Shown: piece by piece, positions 35,020 through 46,265 of the stretch
Layout of the letters: every line of letters starts with the position of its first letter
Numbering within the stretch: position 1 is the first letter of the stretch
Origin: Zerene cesonia
Lineage: Eukaryota; Arthropoda; Insecta; Lepidoptera; Pieridae
Length of the DNA stretch: 64,000 nucleotides
Direction of reading: 5' to 3'
Assembly: GCF_012273895.1 (NCBI RefSeq)
Contig: NC_052122.1
Location: 4,650,001-4,714,000, forward strand
Notes under the pieces: generated by a model
What the model saw: only the letters and a program-made list of their open reading frames with translations
The model's database searches: none
Told to the model about the DNA's origin: nothing
Program-made: the position numbers and the translations under genes

Positions 35020-35275
35020 GCTCTCCTTAATACTCGGGTACCTCCAAAAAATAAGTCTTTTGGAAGGCTTACGTAGCGTCACGGGTCAAACACGCAGAGC
35101 CGCCGCCGATGTAAAGCTATTGTTTTCTATGGGAATTTTATTACTGGCTGACGGAAGGAGGTATTCAATGGATGGGAAGGTTGGGCCTTTAGGAACTACG
35201 GAAGTCTGCCTTTTTAACTTGCAAAATTTTCAAATTTGAAAACGCAGACGTTGACTCGCCACTTCGGTCTATATT
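35020..35275 (+). repeat. Relic of the 1.53 kb repeat unit without the GC-rich core
   Basis: TACTCGGGTA, GGAAGGCTTACGTAGCG and CACGCAGAG match the left part of the unit at 730, 2291 and 3817. The relic ends in GCAGACGTTGACTCGCC exactly where the GC-rich core continues in the array. After it the sequence is unrelated. Confidence 0.7.
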
Positions 35276-36880
35276 ATTATTATATTTAGATGTCTATGAT
35301 CGAAGTATTCGGTAACATTACGTAGAAACGTCATTATAACGTAAGTAAGAACGTTCGCGAACCAAATCATATAAAGTTTATTTATTCATTGATAAGGAAA
35401 TTACTAAATATACTTAATACAGTTACAGGACGTAGTAAAATCGCATTCACATGGAAGGTATTACCTAAATAAATTATATTCTTCACCCTGACCTGACATC
35501 GAGCCAAGCTATATATTTTATTATTATGACAGTTTGTTTAAGATATGACAAAATTTCGAAAGTACGACAAAAATTTGGTTGGTGCTGTAAACAATGAATT
35601 CCTTTTACGCTCAGCAGGGGCTCCCATGCAAATTTACTCGATGTCGATAAGAATACTTTGACAGTTGAGTTTGACGTGTTTCGCGCCTATGAACTTACAG
35701 GAATCGTTAACAGTATTTTGTTAAATCTAAACTAATAAAGGAAAATCTTTAACCCTCTGTATGAATAACGTCACTTTGCGCTTACTTTTTGAATTGTTAA
35801 AGATAAATTATATGAAACAAAACCGTCGTTTAATGGCTGTCACTGTATATATGTTATAAATGAATGATTATTTTAAAAGATTTTAGATGGAGTAGCGTCC
35901 TGTCACAATCCATCGCTTCAGTTTGAGGAAGTTATTAAAAAATCTAAATTCAAAGCAAAAAAATTCAAAAATTTCTGGTTCCCAATTTTTGATTTAGTTA
36001 TAATTTATATGGATAAATTAAACAAATTAGTTATTATGTTAAAAAAGATCAATTGAAATTAATTATTTAATGCGTCAGTTATGTTAAATTATCGTAAAAT
36101 TATAACGGATAATATTTTATTACCAAATTAGTGACGACATCATTTGCGAACGTAGCATAATTGCCGTCAATCAAAATTCTTACAAAAATTTCCGCATAAC
36201 ACGGTTGACACATTTCATATATAAATAAATATAATAGATGTTAACATATATAAAATAAGAAGGATTATTCCTATGAAGGATTCTTCTACCATTCGGTGGT
36301 ATACGCAAATACTTGCATATTCAATACTTTCCAATCCTATGACTTTTTATTTCAAGACTACTAAAAAAATCATGGTGATTCATTTTGCCTGTGAAACTAG
36401 AGACAGCTCCTCTTTATAATACATCACTACCTTCATTGTCTGTTATAATTCAATCGTGTCATGGATGTAACGAATATCGAATAGAGTTGTATTTTAATAT
36501 TTTATATTCCATATTTTCTTTATTACGCAATGCTTTAATAACAATAACAATGGTTATAACATTACATATCATATTGTGTTGCATAATAATTAATTTGGGA
36601 ATGGAAAATAATTTACTGGGTAGATCAACGACGTCATATATTGAATACATAACAAAGAACATTGAAATGTCCATACATTACAATGTTGAAGGTATAATAA
36701 TTTCGCAGGAAAATTGTGTAAAAAGGTTTCGATAAATGAATAGCATTAAATTTAAAATGAACGTTGCTTGATAAATTAATACTAATGTTTACTTTACCAC
36801 CGATCTGAAATAGAATGATGGTTATAGATAAATAATAATTCCGCTCACGTAGTCAAAGGAAAAGATGGGCAGATCTAGGC
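35276..36880. other. AT-rich stretch, nothing supported
   Basis: The plus-strand frame at 36385-36735 and its antisense frame show no family signature. No repeat that I recognise. Confidence 0.45.
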
Positions 36881-37345
36881 TTTTCTCTCAATCACCCGAA
36901 TTGCTTCTAAAAGCATGATACCGCCGTGCCGGTTGTTTTTTTGTTCGACTTGGCGGGGGCACTACCAAAGCTCATTCAGCATGGTGACCGTGAACTGCGC
37001 TTATTGAATTATATGTGGTAGTCGAGCACGCTTCGGCACGAATTGGGCCAGCTTGCACTGGGGTAGTATCACACCCCTACAGAAGACCGGCGTGAAATAG
37101 CATCCTGATGTGTTTTGTTCGGTGAGTGGGGAAGCCGGAGGCCCATATTCTTTTCCTTAGCTTTACCAGTCCTTTCCTTTCTTCCTATCGCCAATCCTTT
37201 CTTAAACCCTTCCCAAAAAGTCGGCAATCCATTAGTAGAGGCGTAAGGTCTGCAATGGACCTTATGCCTCTCCAAATGTTCATGGGCGGTGGCAGCGCTT
37301 ACCATCAGGCGTCCCACCAGCTCCATTGCCGACTGTAACATGAAA
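36880..37345 (-). mobile_element. Composite lepidopteran repeat
   Basis: The left part has GTAGTCGAGCACGCTTCGGC, CACGAATTGGGCCAGCTTGC and AGAAGACCGGCGTGAAATAG, a string I recognise from many Lepidoptera. The right part (37090-37345), on the minus strand, repeats the nested SINE motif order of 13541: GTTACAGTCGGCAATGGAGC, CGCCTGATGGTAAGCGCTGC, CACCGCCCATGAACATTTGG. The open frames here are by-products. Confidence 0.6.
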
Positions 37346-38689
37346 AAAAATATATGATATGCATAAATACATAAACCCCTTTAGCACCCACCTGATTCAA
37401 ATTTCAGCACAATATATTTATCCTTATGGAGAATAATGATCTATCCGTGTGATAGATAAAACAGAAATCAAAATTAGCTGCAACGATAATTAAGATATTT
37501 TGATTATTTTCGAAATTTAATAATATGTCCATAATCCCGCAATCGCAGAGTAACTATTAATTAGGTGCTGATTCGTGTATTGCATTCAAAACCATCCGAT
37601 TAATTTCATGTCAACTTTGTGATAAAAGGACCGACAGCATAATTGAAACGTGTAGCGCCGCGTTTCAATATTAACATTTTATGATTTAAATAGCTACGTT
37701 TATTATAACTAAATTCTCTATATTATTTAAGCTAAATATAATTTAAACTCGTATTTATAATGTAATTTCTGGGAAACTTAAACTCAAGAATAAACATTTG
37801 TTTATATAATTAGACATCATCTAGAATATAATAGAAGAAGAAGAATAGCTTTAGAATCATCATAATAAATAAAATAAAATAAAAAATAGTAGCACGTACC
37901 AATATTAAATTTACAACAATGCTCTGACTTGTGAATTAGGTTATTACCTGTGTTTCAGAAAACAGTGCCTTCCCTTTAACTTCATATATAGCTAGATAAT
38001 ATTTGTAATTTTATTTTACCACGAGTATATTTTTACCATTTACCACCGGTTCGGAGAACAGTTTCTTCAGAAAGCAGCCGGCAAGAAACTTTGTAGTTAT
38101 TTTAAAAACTCAAAGTATCGATTAAAAGAAATAAAATCTACACTCACCTTGTATTCATTTTATCTTCGCCGTCGTCGCATTTATTATAGATTTATAATCA
38201 CATTTTCACATGCATTAATATTTTATATAAATCATAATTGTGTAGTATCACTTATGAAAAAATACTGAATAACACTATCACACTATTTAAAAACATATAG
38301 ACTAACCTATTATCTGAAAGCTTTATTGTAATCATCCGAAAATTTTCCCGTAGATATATTTAATATATAGGATTCTAAGAGTGCTTAATATAATGCAATT
38401 GATATTAATATGTTTGTTATAGTAATGAGAAAAAAAACTCTAAGCACTTTTTAAAAATTAGTTAAAATTAAAACATTTGATCATTATTAAAAAAATGTAA
38501 AATCAGAATAATTGAAATCATGGAACTCACTTTTGCGCCATATTCGAAATTATAACCTCATGAAACGCACGCAAATTAAATCACTTTATGTATGTATCAA
38601 ATTAAACACTCAATTAAAAACTAAAACGAGTAGGAGTGTATTGCAAATAAAATTAAAAAATACCTATACACTAATATCACAAAGAGTAA

Positions 38690-38827
38690 ACTTTCGTATT
38701 TTTTGTAAAAATTTCACGCAAAAACCACTGGACCGAATTCAAAAATTTAATCACCATTAGAAAGCTGCAACTTCATTGAGCGAGATAGGATTATATGTAC
38801 GACGGGCGTAGCCGGGGCGCACAGCTA
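38690..38827 (+). mobile_element. Truncated Lep1-like fragment
   Basis: It contains AATTTCACGCAAAAACCACT followed by GGACCGAATTC, and the terminus GCCGGGGCGCACAGCTAGTA. The middle is shortened compared with the copies at 14436 and 30624. Confidence 0.5.
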
Positions 38828-40337
38828 GTAAAATTAAACACAACAATCATTATATACATATACAGTACGTAGAAATGTTCAGCATGAAATTTCAAACGAC
38901 TAAGGGGGACCCCCCGCAGGCGCCATTTTGAAGCAAACTGTAATTCCTAGAATAACGCCCCTCGCTCTCACTGCCATTGTAGGATTTACTACTAGTATCG
39001 AAAACTAGGCTCCACCCAGTTACAAGGTCAGGCCTGACCAATGGGATATATCACAATATCATGCGTAAATACGACGAAAATCGATTTGAAATACATACAC
39101 AGTATAAGTATAAACACGAGGGGGGCAATCCATTTATTTCACATGTGTGAGACTGAATGTTCCAGAACATTACATTTGTGTGTGTAACGTTTCAATGGAA
39201 GCACGTTAAATATTGCATAAAAGGTTTTCTGTTACGATTAAATGATGAAACAGTTTTCATACTAGGAAAAGACATCAATACATCTCATAACGAGTGAATT
39301 GACAGAACTCGATTAAACACTAGTAGGTACCTGGAATCTGGATGATTGAGCTTTTTTCGGTGTTTTTGACATTTTATAAAACACACTCTCCCGACGTAAT
39401 CTCTCCCTACTTTAACCTCTTATATTGGAAGCAGCGACATGTTTCATAAAAAACCATTCATTATCGATTTTATTGCAAATTGAATTGAATACTTTAAAAT
39501 AAAGACTTAATATTAATAAGAAAAACGGTAAATCAATTGATAAACATTTTGTTATCTGTATACTAAGTATACCTTTTTTAGAAAATTCTGCGGCTGATAC
39601 CCTGGTTTCAACCCAATTTAAAATATATTCGTAAAAGGATAGAAAGTGGGGAGTTAAATGTGCATACGATGTGAGCTTGATAAAAATATAGCACTTTTAC
39701 TGTACAAAAATAGAAAAAATATGTGACCACGCAATAAAATAAGAATAAAGTTTATTAGCTACGACGCGGTTCTTATTGCTGATGATATATAATGGTGCAG
39801 ATGCAATGTCAACCAAGCAAATTTTATTCTCTGTCTTTACGTTAAGTGATCACTCACCCAAATGCAAAAGCTCAAAGTATGCTTCGCAGAATGTAGGTAC
39901 GGTGTATGTGCATTGCGCTGATCCAGCGACGGAATTTGCGCTGTCAAAAACCTGGCACCAACTTGTATATTATTGTATATCAGTCATTCAATTCTTAAAT
40001 CTTTATAACTGTCCTATATCCTTTCATTTATAATACATTCTATTGTAGACAATAAAATAAGGCGATTACGTACACATTACATTGTTGCGTATCGTATCGA
40101 CTATCGACTTTGCAAACGTATCATACAAACATTTGTAAAGAAATATTTAACACCTTGGAAGAGCAGCTTATGTAACTATTAACTATAGCGTATAGGTGAC
40201 TTTGTTATCAGTGAAAACACAGCTTTTGTTAAGTTGACATAAAGGAAAACTCACATAAAGTTATTCTCGTTTGTTTGCAATATGCAAGTAATTCTTTTTG
40301 AGGTCAGCATTAAATTTTATAAGAAGATGGTGATTGA

Positions 40338-40338
<1 letters not shown>

Positions 40339-40376
<38 letters not shown>

Positions 40377-40575
40377 AAGTGGTGTTAGTTACATTATTTA
40401 TAACTCAAGAACGAAATAACCGATTTGGTTGAAAATTTGCACATAGGTAGTTTAGAATCAGGAGACGGACATAGGAAAGTTTTTTCGTTTCACGGAAACG
40501 GGAACATGCGAGGAAAACCGCGGGTCTATCTTGCCTGCAACTACGCGTGCAAAGCCGCGGGCAAAAAGCTAGTTA
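40339..40575 (+). mobile_element. Transposon-like repeat starting with an (AT)n run and ending in AAAAAGCTAG
   Basis: About 17 AT dinucleotides are followed by TAACTCAAGAACGAAATAAC, CGATTTGGTTGAAAATTTGC, CACGGAAACGGGAACATGCG and the end GCAAAGCCGCGGGCAAAAAG, then CTAGTT. The CGCGGGCAAAAGCTAG terminus is shared in reverse with the element at 11548. Confidence 0.55.
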
Positions 40576-41214
40576 ATATTACAGAAAGGTGAGTTAATTA
40601 AAATCACCATCAAGCATACGTATAATGCATCGTTTTAACTTCTCAATTTGTTTGAAACTAGCGGTCCGCACCCAAAACGAATATTTCATATAAATTTTGT
40701 TGACATCCATTTTTCCACTAGTTCAATAGACAGGGAACTTATTCTATACCGTGGGTAGTTAATTAGTCACATAAAAGACCTACACATCACCTACATAGAT
40801 AATTACCTACATTCATTTTATTTTTTATTTATTTATTTTATTTCTTTGATACATACATACATATTTGACATTTTTGAAATGTACAATTTATAGCAATTAC
40901 ATATTAGTTTATATAAACGGTTTGTCTTACATATATTTTTAAAGTTTACATATATAAAGCCGATGTTTCCCTAGCTAGATTGCAGGGCAACCTGTGTTTA
41001 GGAGAAACAGCTTGTTTCTAAAGTAGATTCACAATTTGAGCCATTTGACAGCATTATTATTCATCATCAGCCCACATATGTTCCCACCGCTGGGACACAG
41101 GCCTCCTATGAGGGAGTATTATTATTAAAAATTATAATTGAATACAATAGAGAAGAAAAATAAATAAATATCTATATACTGAGTTGCCTATAAGTGGAGG
41201 GGTTTGAGTATGTA

Positions 41215-41227
41215 CGTGTGTGAGTGC

Positions 41228-41258
<31 letters not shown>

Positions 41259-41399
41259 TGTGTGTGCGTGCGTGTGCGTGTGCGTGTGTGTGTGTGTGCG
41301 TGTGTGTTAGTGAGTGTGTGTGAGTGAGTGTGTGTGTGTTTGTGTGAGTGTGTGTGAGTGAGTGTGTGTGTGTGTGTGTGAGTGTGTGTGTGAGTGTGT

Positions 41400-41480
<81 letters not shown>
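41215..41480. repeat. Compound (GT)n/(GC)n/(GA)n microsatellite
   Basis: GCGCGCGCGC leads into about 240 bases of GT repeats broken by regular GTGTGTGAGTGA units, ending with GAGAGAGAGAGAGAGA. The His/Thr- and Cys/Val-rich open frames across it are artefacts. Confidence 0.95.
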
Positions 41481-41481
<1 letters not shown>

Positions 41482-41735
41482 TATGCCTAAGTATCTAATA
41501 CTATCCACGGAATTTATAATTTCCTTTGCAAATACCAGAGTTTGCATGCTGCAGTTGTGAGCTTTTATTGAAATTGGGGTTGTAGGTTGGGATTTAGAAG
41601 AAAGTGAGAAAGTTATTAGTTTTGTTTTAGTCGTATTTAATGTAAGGGTATTACTAATAAGCCACTTATGTATATAGTTCAAACCGTTTTGTGCCGCATT
41701 TTGGATTTCTGACCACGAATTGGCGAAGAATGTGT
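41481..41735 (-). pseudogene. Non-LTR retrotransposon reverse-transcriptase fragment
   Basis: On the minus strand one frame reads TFFANSWSEIQNAAQNGLN, then YIHKWLISNTLTLNTTKTK, and after a further stretch SIRYLGIS. The 'WL..N.LTLN..KTK' and 'S.RYLG' motifs are those of jockey/CR1-type reverse transcriptases just after the YADD box. About 85 codons survive; the sequence then turns abruptly into the GA/GT microsatellite. Dead fragment. Confidence 0.8.
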
Positions 41736-42346
41736 AGTATGTAGTAAACTACACAGAAGCTAAAACCAATTTTCCATCAGTACAAATATTATTGCTTGTT
41801 TATTAACATCAAATGGTCGTCAGAAAGCAATCACAGGACATCGATTGCGACTCAAAGGTTTGTGATATTAGATGAGTTATGTGACATGCGGGATTCGAAA
41901 CAGCTTTGTATCATTCGTTGTAACTGTAAATTCCAACCGAGCCATCTTTACCTATTTGTTAGGCATTATGTTTGATCGACGGAAAGTCTTAAGTTGCAGC
42001 ACTAGTATGCATCTTCAAATTAAAATATTTTTATTTTACTTTAACTAAATCTTACAACGCCCGCTAAAATCAAACATAACACAATGAACGATAACACATA
42101 CGATATTATTCTTTACATAATGAAAAATGTAGAATATTAAACGTAGTAATAATTTAATAATTTAATAACATAAAGTTATAATAATACACCAATAAAACAA
42201 TATTATATGCACAACGTTATATTATACTCACAAAAAGGACACATAATTAAAAAGTTTATAATTGATATCGAAATGACGTGATTGTTTAAAGCATTGCCGT
42301 TTGTATGATGATCGTTTTAATTACTAACTGCCGCCGATATTACATT

Positions 42347-44199
42347 TCATATCAGCGCAAATAGCACCGACAGCACCGCAGTACCAATAAATACTTTATT
42401 TGCAGAATCGTACACCTCTTTGATCGGCAACAATTTGCCCGCATTCCACAAACAAAACCTAATTCCGTTTAAATAGTGAAACGTGAACGGAGCGCCGAGC
42501 AAAATTTTAATTAGGAATATGAGTGGTCTCGACAAATCGAGGCTTTGTATCATGGACACGTAAGTTTCAATCCCATTAGAGAGGAACAGGGAGCCACAGG
42601 CGAACATCAGTGCATAGAACGTCACTATTGTACCTGAAAATAGGGTTCGGTTTTGGTTATTATAACTATGTGGATTGGACATTACTTTCCTTTGCTTTTA
42701 CTTTTTTTGAGAGAAACGTGAACGCATTATTTTCCTTTACCTTTACTTTTAGTAAAAGAAACGTGAAAGTTTTCATATCAAATTGTAAAACGAAATTGAA
42801 AACAGGACATCTAGGTTTTTAGTTCATTATTAGCCAAACGCAATTAAAAGGGACTTTTTAAATGGAATAAAAAATCATAACAAAATTAAATACATTGTAA
42901 GTATTACATATCATACAAAACCTGATAAAACAAAATGTTGCATTATACTCGTTATTTTTAATTATTTGGAGCAATTAAAACATGCGAAAATAATTGAAAT
43001 CAAATAATTTGATTTGACCGCGAATTTTTTGTTTAGGTAGTCATTCTTAGTGTACCCTGAGCTTAACTAAAGAAGACACACAATTAACTACGCGGAAATA
43101 TGTGGCGACTTTCCGAACATTATACATATCAAATGAAATACGGTAATAGAATTGTAACTGAAAATGCAGTTTTGATTAAGGAAACTTGCCTCTCTAATTA
43201 GTTAAAAAGTTGTTTTGATCTTCCTTCCAATATAAAATCTACTCCGTTCTGAATAATAGCTGAATAAAATTCTTTACATTATTTCCAATTATTATTTTTA
43301 ACAAAATACTAATTTGCCTTTAAATTGACAAACCAAATTGAGAAGGGACCACACGGAAGGCACGAGTTTTCCAATAAATAAGAATCAACAAGATCGGCTC
43401 GCCCAGTCAAAAGGTAACAAAGCCAAGAAATATACAGTCGGATTGATAACCCTCTCCTTTTTTACATTTCCTATTCGATGCTAATCGATACTGTGGCATT
43501 ATATCAGGTTAATATGAATGACCTCTAATATTTAGTATCCCCATACAGATATTACATAGAATCGTGTCAACTCAAAACATGAGACAAATGATTCGCTGCC
43601 GATCTTAATTCATACAATATCAATTAAGTACCAACGAATGAACTATTATGCGAATTAGCATTCTTTATAGACTAATAGAATTATTAGCTTTATACAATTC
43701 AACTTGATCCTACTAAATATGATATCAAATAACTATCACTATTGTGCTTTTCTATATACCAATCGAATACTAACAACTGTTTGTACACATCGTTTACATC
43801 TCATTCAGTTGACAAATTGAAGCTCCCTTAATACAAGTTATCCGACATAAGACAAGATTATGGTAGACTCCTTCAACGGTATTATATGACTATATTAGTC
43901 TGGGACCAGATATCCGAATGTATAATAGCTAATCGTTACCTGTTATGCGTTCGACTATAGAAGTCATAGCCGGATTAGTTGGCGCGTAGAGAGTCAAGTG
44001 GGGTGACATAGGTCGGTTTAGCGCCATATTTTTCAGATCGTGTGGCTGAAAGGGGGGTTCCTTGTACGGCGAATATGAAATTTGATGTTTGCTTTTACCC
44101 CCACCGGGTGATTGACTTGAGCCGTCAGATCCACAACAACAATCTCCTGACTCGCGTAGTTTGAACGTCCAGAGCGCAGAGGCCTTCAGCAAATTTGAT
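42347..44199 (-). CDS. SdhC: Divergent succinate dehydrogenase cytochrome b subunit (SdhC paralogue), last two exons
   Basis: Exons 44199-43940 and 42633-42347 (TGA at 42349-42347), joined as ACA G|GT ACA. They give about 181 residues. A further 5' exon is needed because 44199 opens inside a codon after an AG. SdhC is a three-helix inner-membrane anchor of complex II that helps bind haem and ubiquinone. Visible: NRPMSPHLTLYAPTNPA, then TSIVERITGTIVTF where the family has S-I-x-H-R, then TFHYLNGIRFCLWN where it has YHxxNGxRHLxWD. So the quinone-site Ser and Arg and the haem-ligand His are kept, but the His before Arg is Glu, the second His is Phe and Asp is Asn. Three hydrophobic helices can be seen. 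Residues ahead of the domain are odd: GDCCCGSDGSSQSPGGGK. Read as a paralogue of the usual SdhC. Confidence 0.85.
43318..43470 (+). repeat. Dispersed 'CACCAGCTTTC' repeat, copy 2
   Basis: GGGACCACACGGAAGGCACG, AGTTTTCCAATAAATAAGAA, GATCGGCTCGCCCAGTC and TTGATAACCCTCTCCTTTTT match the other copies in order. It lies in the intron of the SdhC-like gene, antisense to it. Confidence 0.65.
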
Positions 44200-46110
44200 C
44201 TAAAAATTGCATACGTTATTTTCGTTTGTTCTCTCGCTATAGGTATTATTTATTTCGCCTCTTACAATTTATAGAAACTGAAATAAATTTCTCAGGTTGT
44301 TGGAAGTATAACAGCACTGTTTATGTTTTAATTGTAAAACTCTTAAAAAATAAGAAACAATGGAGTCCTTTAATGATCTTATTAACTCCTTTGCATGCTA
44401 AACTTATTTAAAATTCTATTAACCTTAAATAATTATGGGTAACAGATAAAGCCAGATCTCTTCTATAAACTTGCGACCTCATAAGTAACGAAAACATATT
44501 TGTAAAATTATTTTCAGTTTAAATACAATAATGACATCCACCGTCACAATAAGTATAAATAAAAATTATGTCTTTCTATGTCATTATATAAATAGGTGTA
44601 CTAGGAAGGTTGTATGTGAACTAGCAAAGAGCACAAAAAAGTCAAAGTTTCGTTCTTTTTTGTGTTTTATGATTTTTAACACATTCAGACGTGAATTAAA
44701 AAATGCTACGTCGACCCTGAACTTATACGTGCTATCGATTCTAAAACTTCTAGTAAAGTGTACTATACCTAAAACGTGTAGATTATGATATCAATAAATA
44801 AATCAATGAGTACATTATTTAATTCATTCACAAATTAATAGTTTGGTAAATAAATGCTGATTTTTTTGGTAAACGGAAGCGAGCTGGGCGCGCTCTCAAT
44901 AGTGTCTGCGTAACTCATTCTGATCTCATCATTATGCGCCCGTCAAAACCGATAATTGCGTTTGGCGGTAAAATTATTATTCGATAACCAAATGAACAAA
45001 CAACTTAATATATACGACTGGGGTGTTGGTGCGAAATTGGAATGAGTTTCTTGCGTTACGTTTTCTCTAACTATATTGACCTTGATACGTCACAATGTAT
45101 TTGAATGATTGTGTAAATAGGAAATTTTTCTTTTTCCGTACTATATAACCTGGTTTTTAAAGTGGCTTCTCTACAGCTTGCACTAATTGTATTGTGACTC
45201 AATTCATTTGGCATAATTTTTTATTGTTTTTTGAATAATCAAATGTTCATGGACGCCGATGACCTCCCAAAAAATGAGCCGCATGCTCGTTTACTAGCGT
45301 TGTGTATTGCTGGTTCTTTTATGCACTGTTATAGGCATTAAAGAGTTACTAAATGAAACAAATAAAAAATGATCAACGCCCAATAGGAAAATATATGAAT
45401 CGCGACACCGTTCATCCTCTGTTCAACTTATAGATTTAAAAAGCGTTGTGTTAGTAATGGAAACAAATCAATCACGAGTTCACAATTCGCAGCTGCGTCT
45501 TTCGCCCAAAACCGAATCGAAACAGTCGCGATCGAATTTTTTCCATCCTTCATATTTTAGAAATACATGTATTATTATTGCAATCTCATGTTATTAAAAT
45601 ACTATAAAACTACATAACTCAAGACCGGCAGAACGGATCTGATTTTGGTTTGTTGAATTTGCCTCCATCTAGATTCGGATGATGATTGTTACAATCAATG
45701 AATTTAACTATAACAACAAACAACAACCCGAGCGAAGCCGGGCGAGCATCTAGCCAATGTAAATGAACTAATAGTCGGACTATCCGTGCGCTCTGCTTAG
45801 CACATAGGTAACGTGATTACATCCACTTACCTGCATTACATTCACTGCTGTAGATTGTAGAATTATTTTCGACAACACGTCTCTCACTGCATGTATGCAG
45901 TACCGAGCCGTGTATTGATTACCATATCCCTCACATTTTGTTTCAACGAATTCTGTTCGATATCAACCTGCTGGTACAATTAATTGAGTTCTGGAGCAAC
46001 ATATTTATATAGTGCATTGTTCTTCAGAACAGGTTGATTTTTTCATTTTAACGTACAATAAATAATTGATTTTAACAAACAGCTTAACCGGCTTTAAATT
46101 GTTAAATTTA
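44200..46110. other. Upstream of the SdhC-like gene; first exon not identified
   Basis: The presequence exon must end with two bases of a codon. I could not pick one. A retroelement-like piece lies at about 45600-45755 (CGAGCGAAGCCGGGCGAGCA followed by TCTAG), otherwise AT-rich DNA. Confidence 0.4.
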
Positions 46111-46265
46111 GACCAAATTTAAATGGGACCATATGGCAGGCACCAGCTTTCCAATAAAAAATAATAATCATACAAATCATGACCATAAAAAATCGGTTCA
46201 CCCAAAGTTGAGATAATAAAGACAAAAAAATACATTCGTATTGATAACCTCCTTCTTTTTTGAAC
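46111..46265 (+). repeat. Dispersed 'CACCAGCTTTC' repeat, copy 3
   Basis: AAATTTAAATGGGACCATAT, GGCAGGCACCAGCTTTCCAA, AAAATCGGTTCACCCAAAGT and TTGATAACCTCCTTCTTTTT. This is the copy closest to the form I remember. Confidence 0.7.

Larger units (their letters stand above)
37346..41180. other. Gene-poor region with small repeats
   Basis: AT-rich apart from a moderately GC-rich patch at about 38905-39040 of unknown nature. The plus-strand frame 39776-40033 matches nothing known to me. Small repeats within this interval are listed separately. Confidence 0.45.

Noticed and set aside
41188..41560. His/Thr-rich and Cys/Val-rich frames
   Set aside because: Translation of the GT/GA microsatellite.
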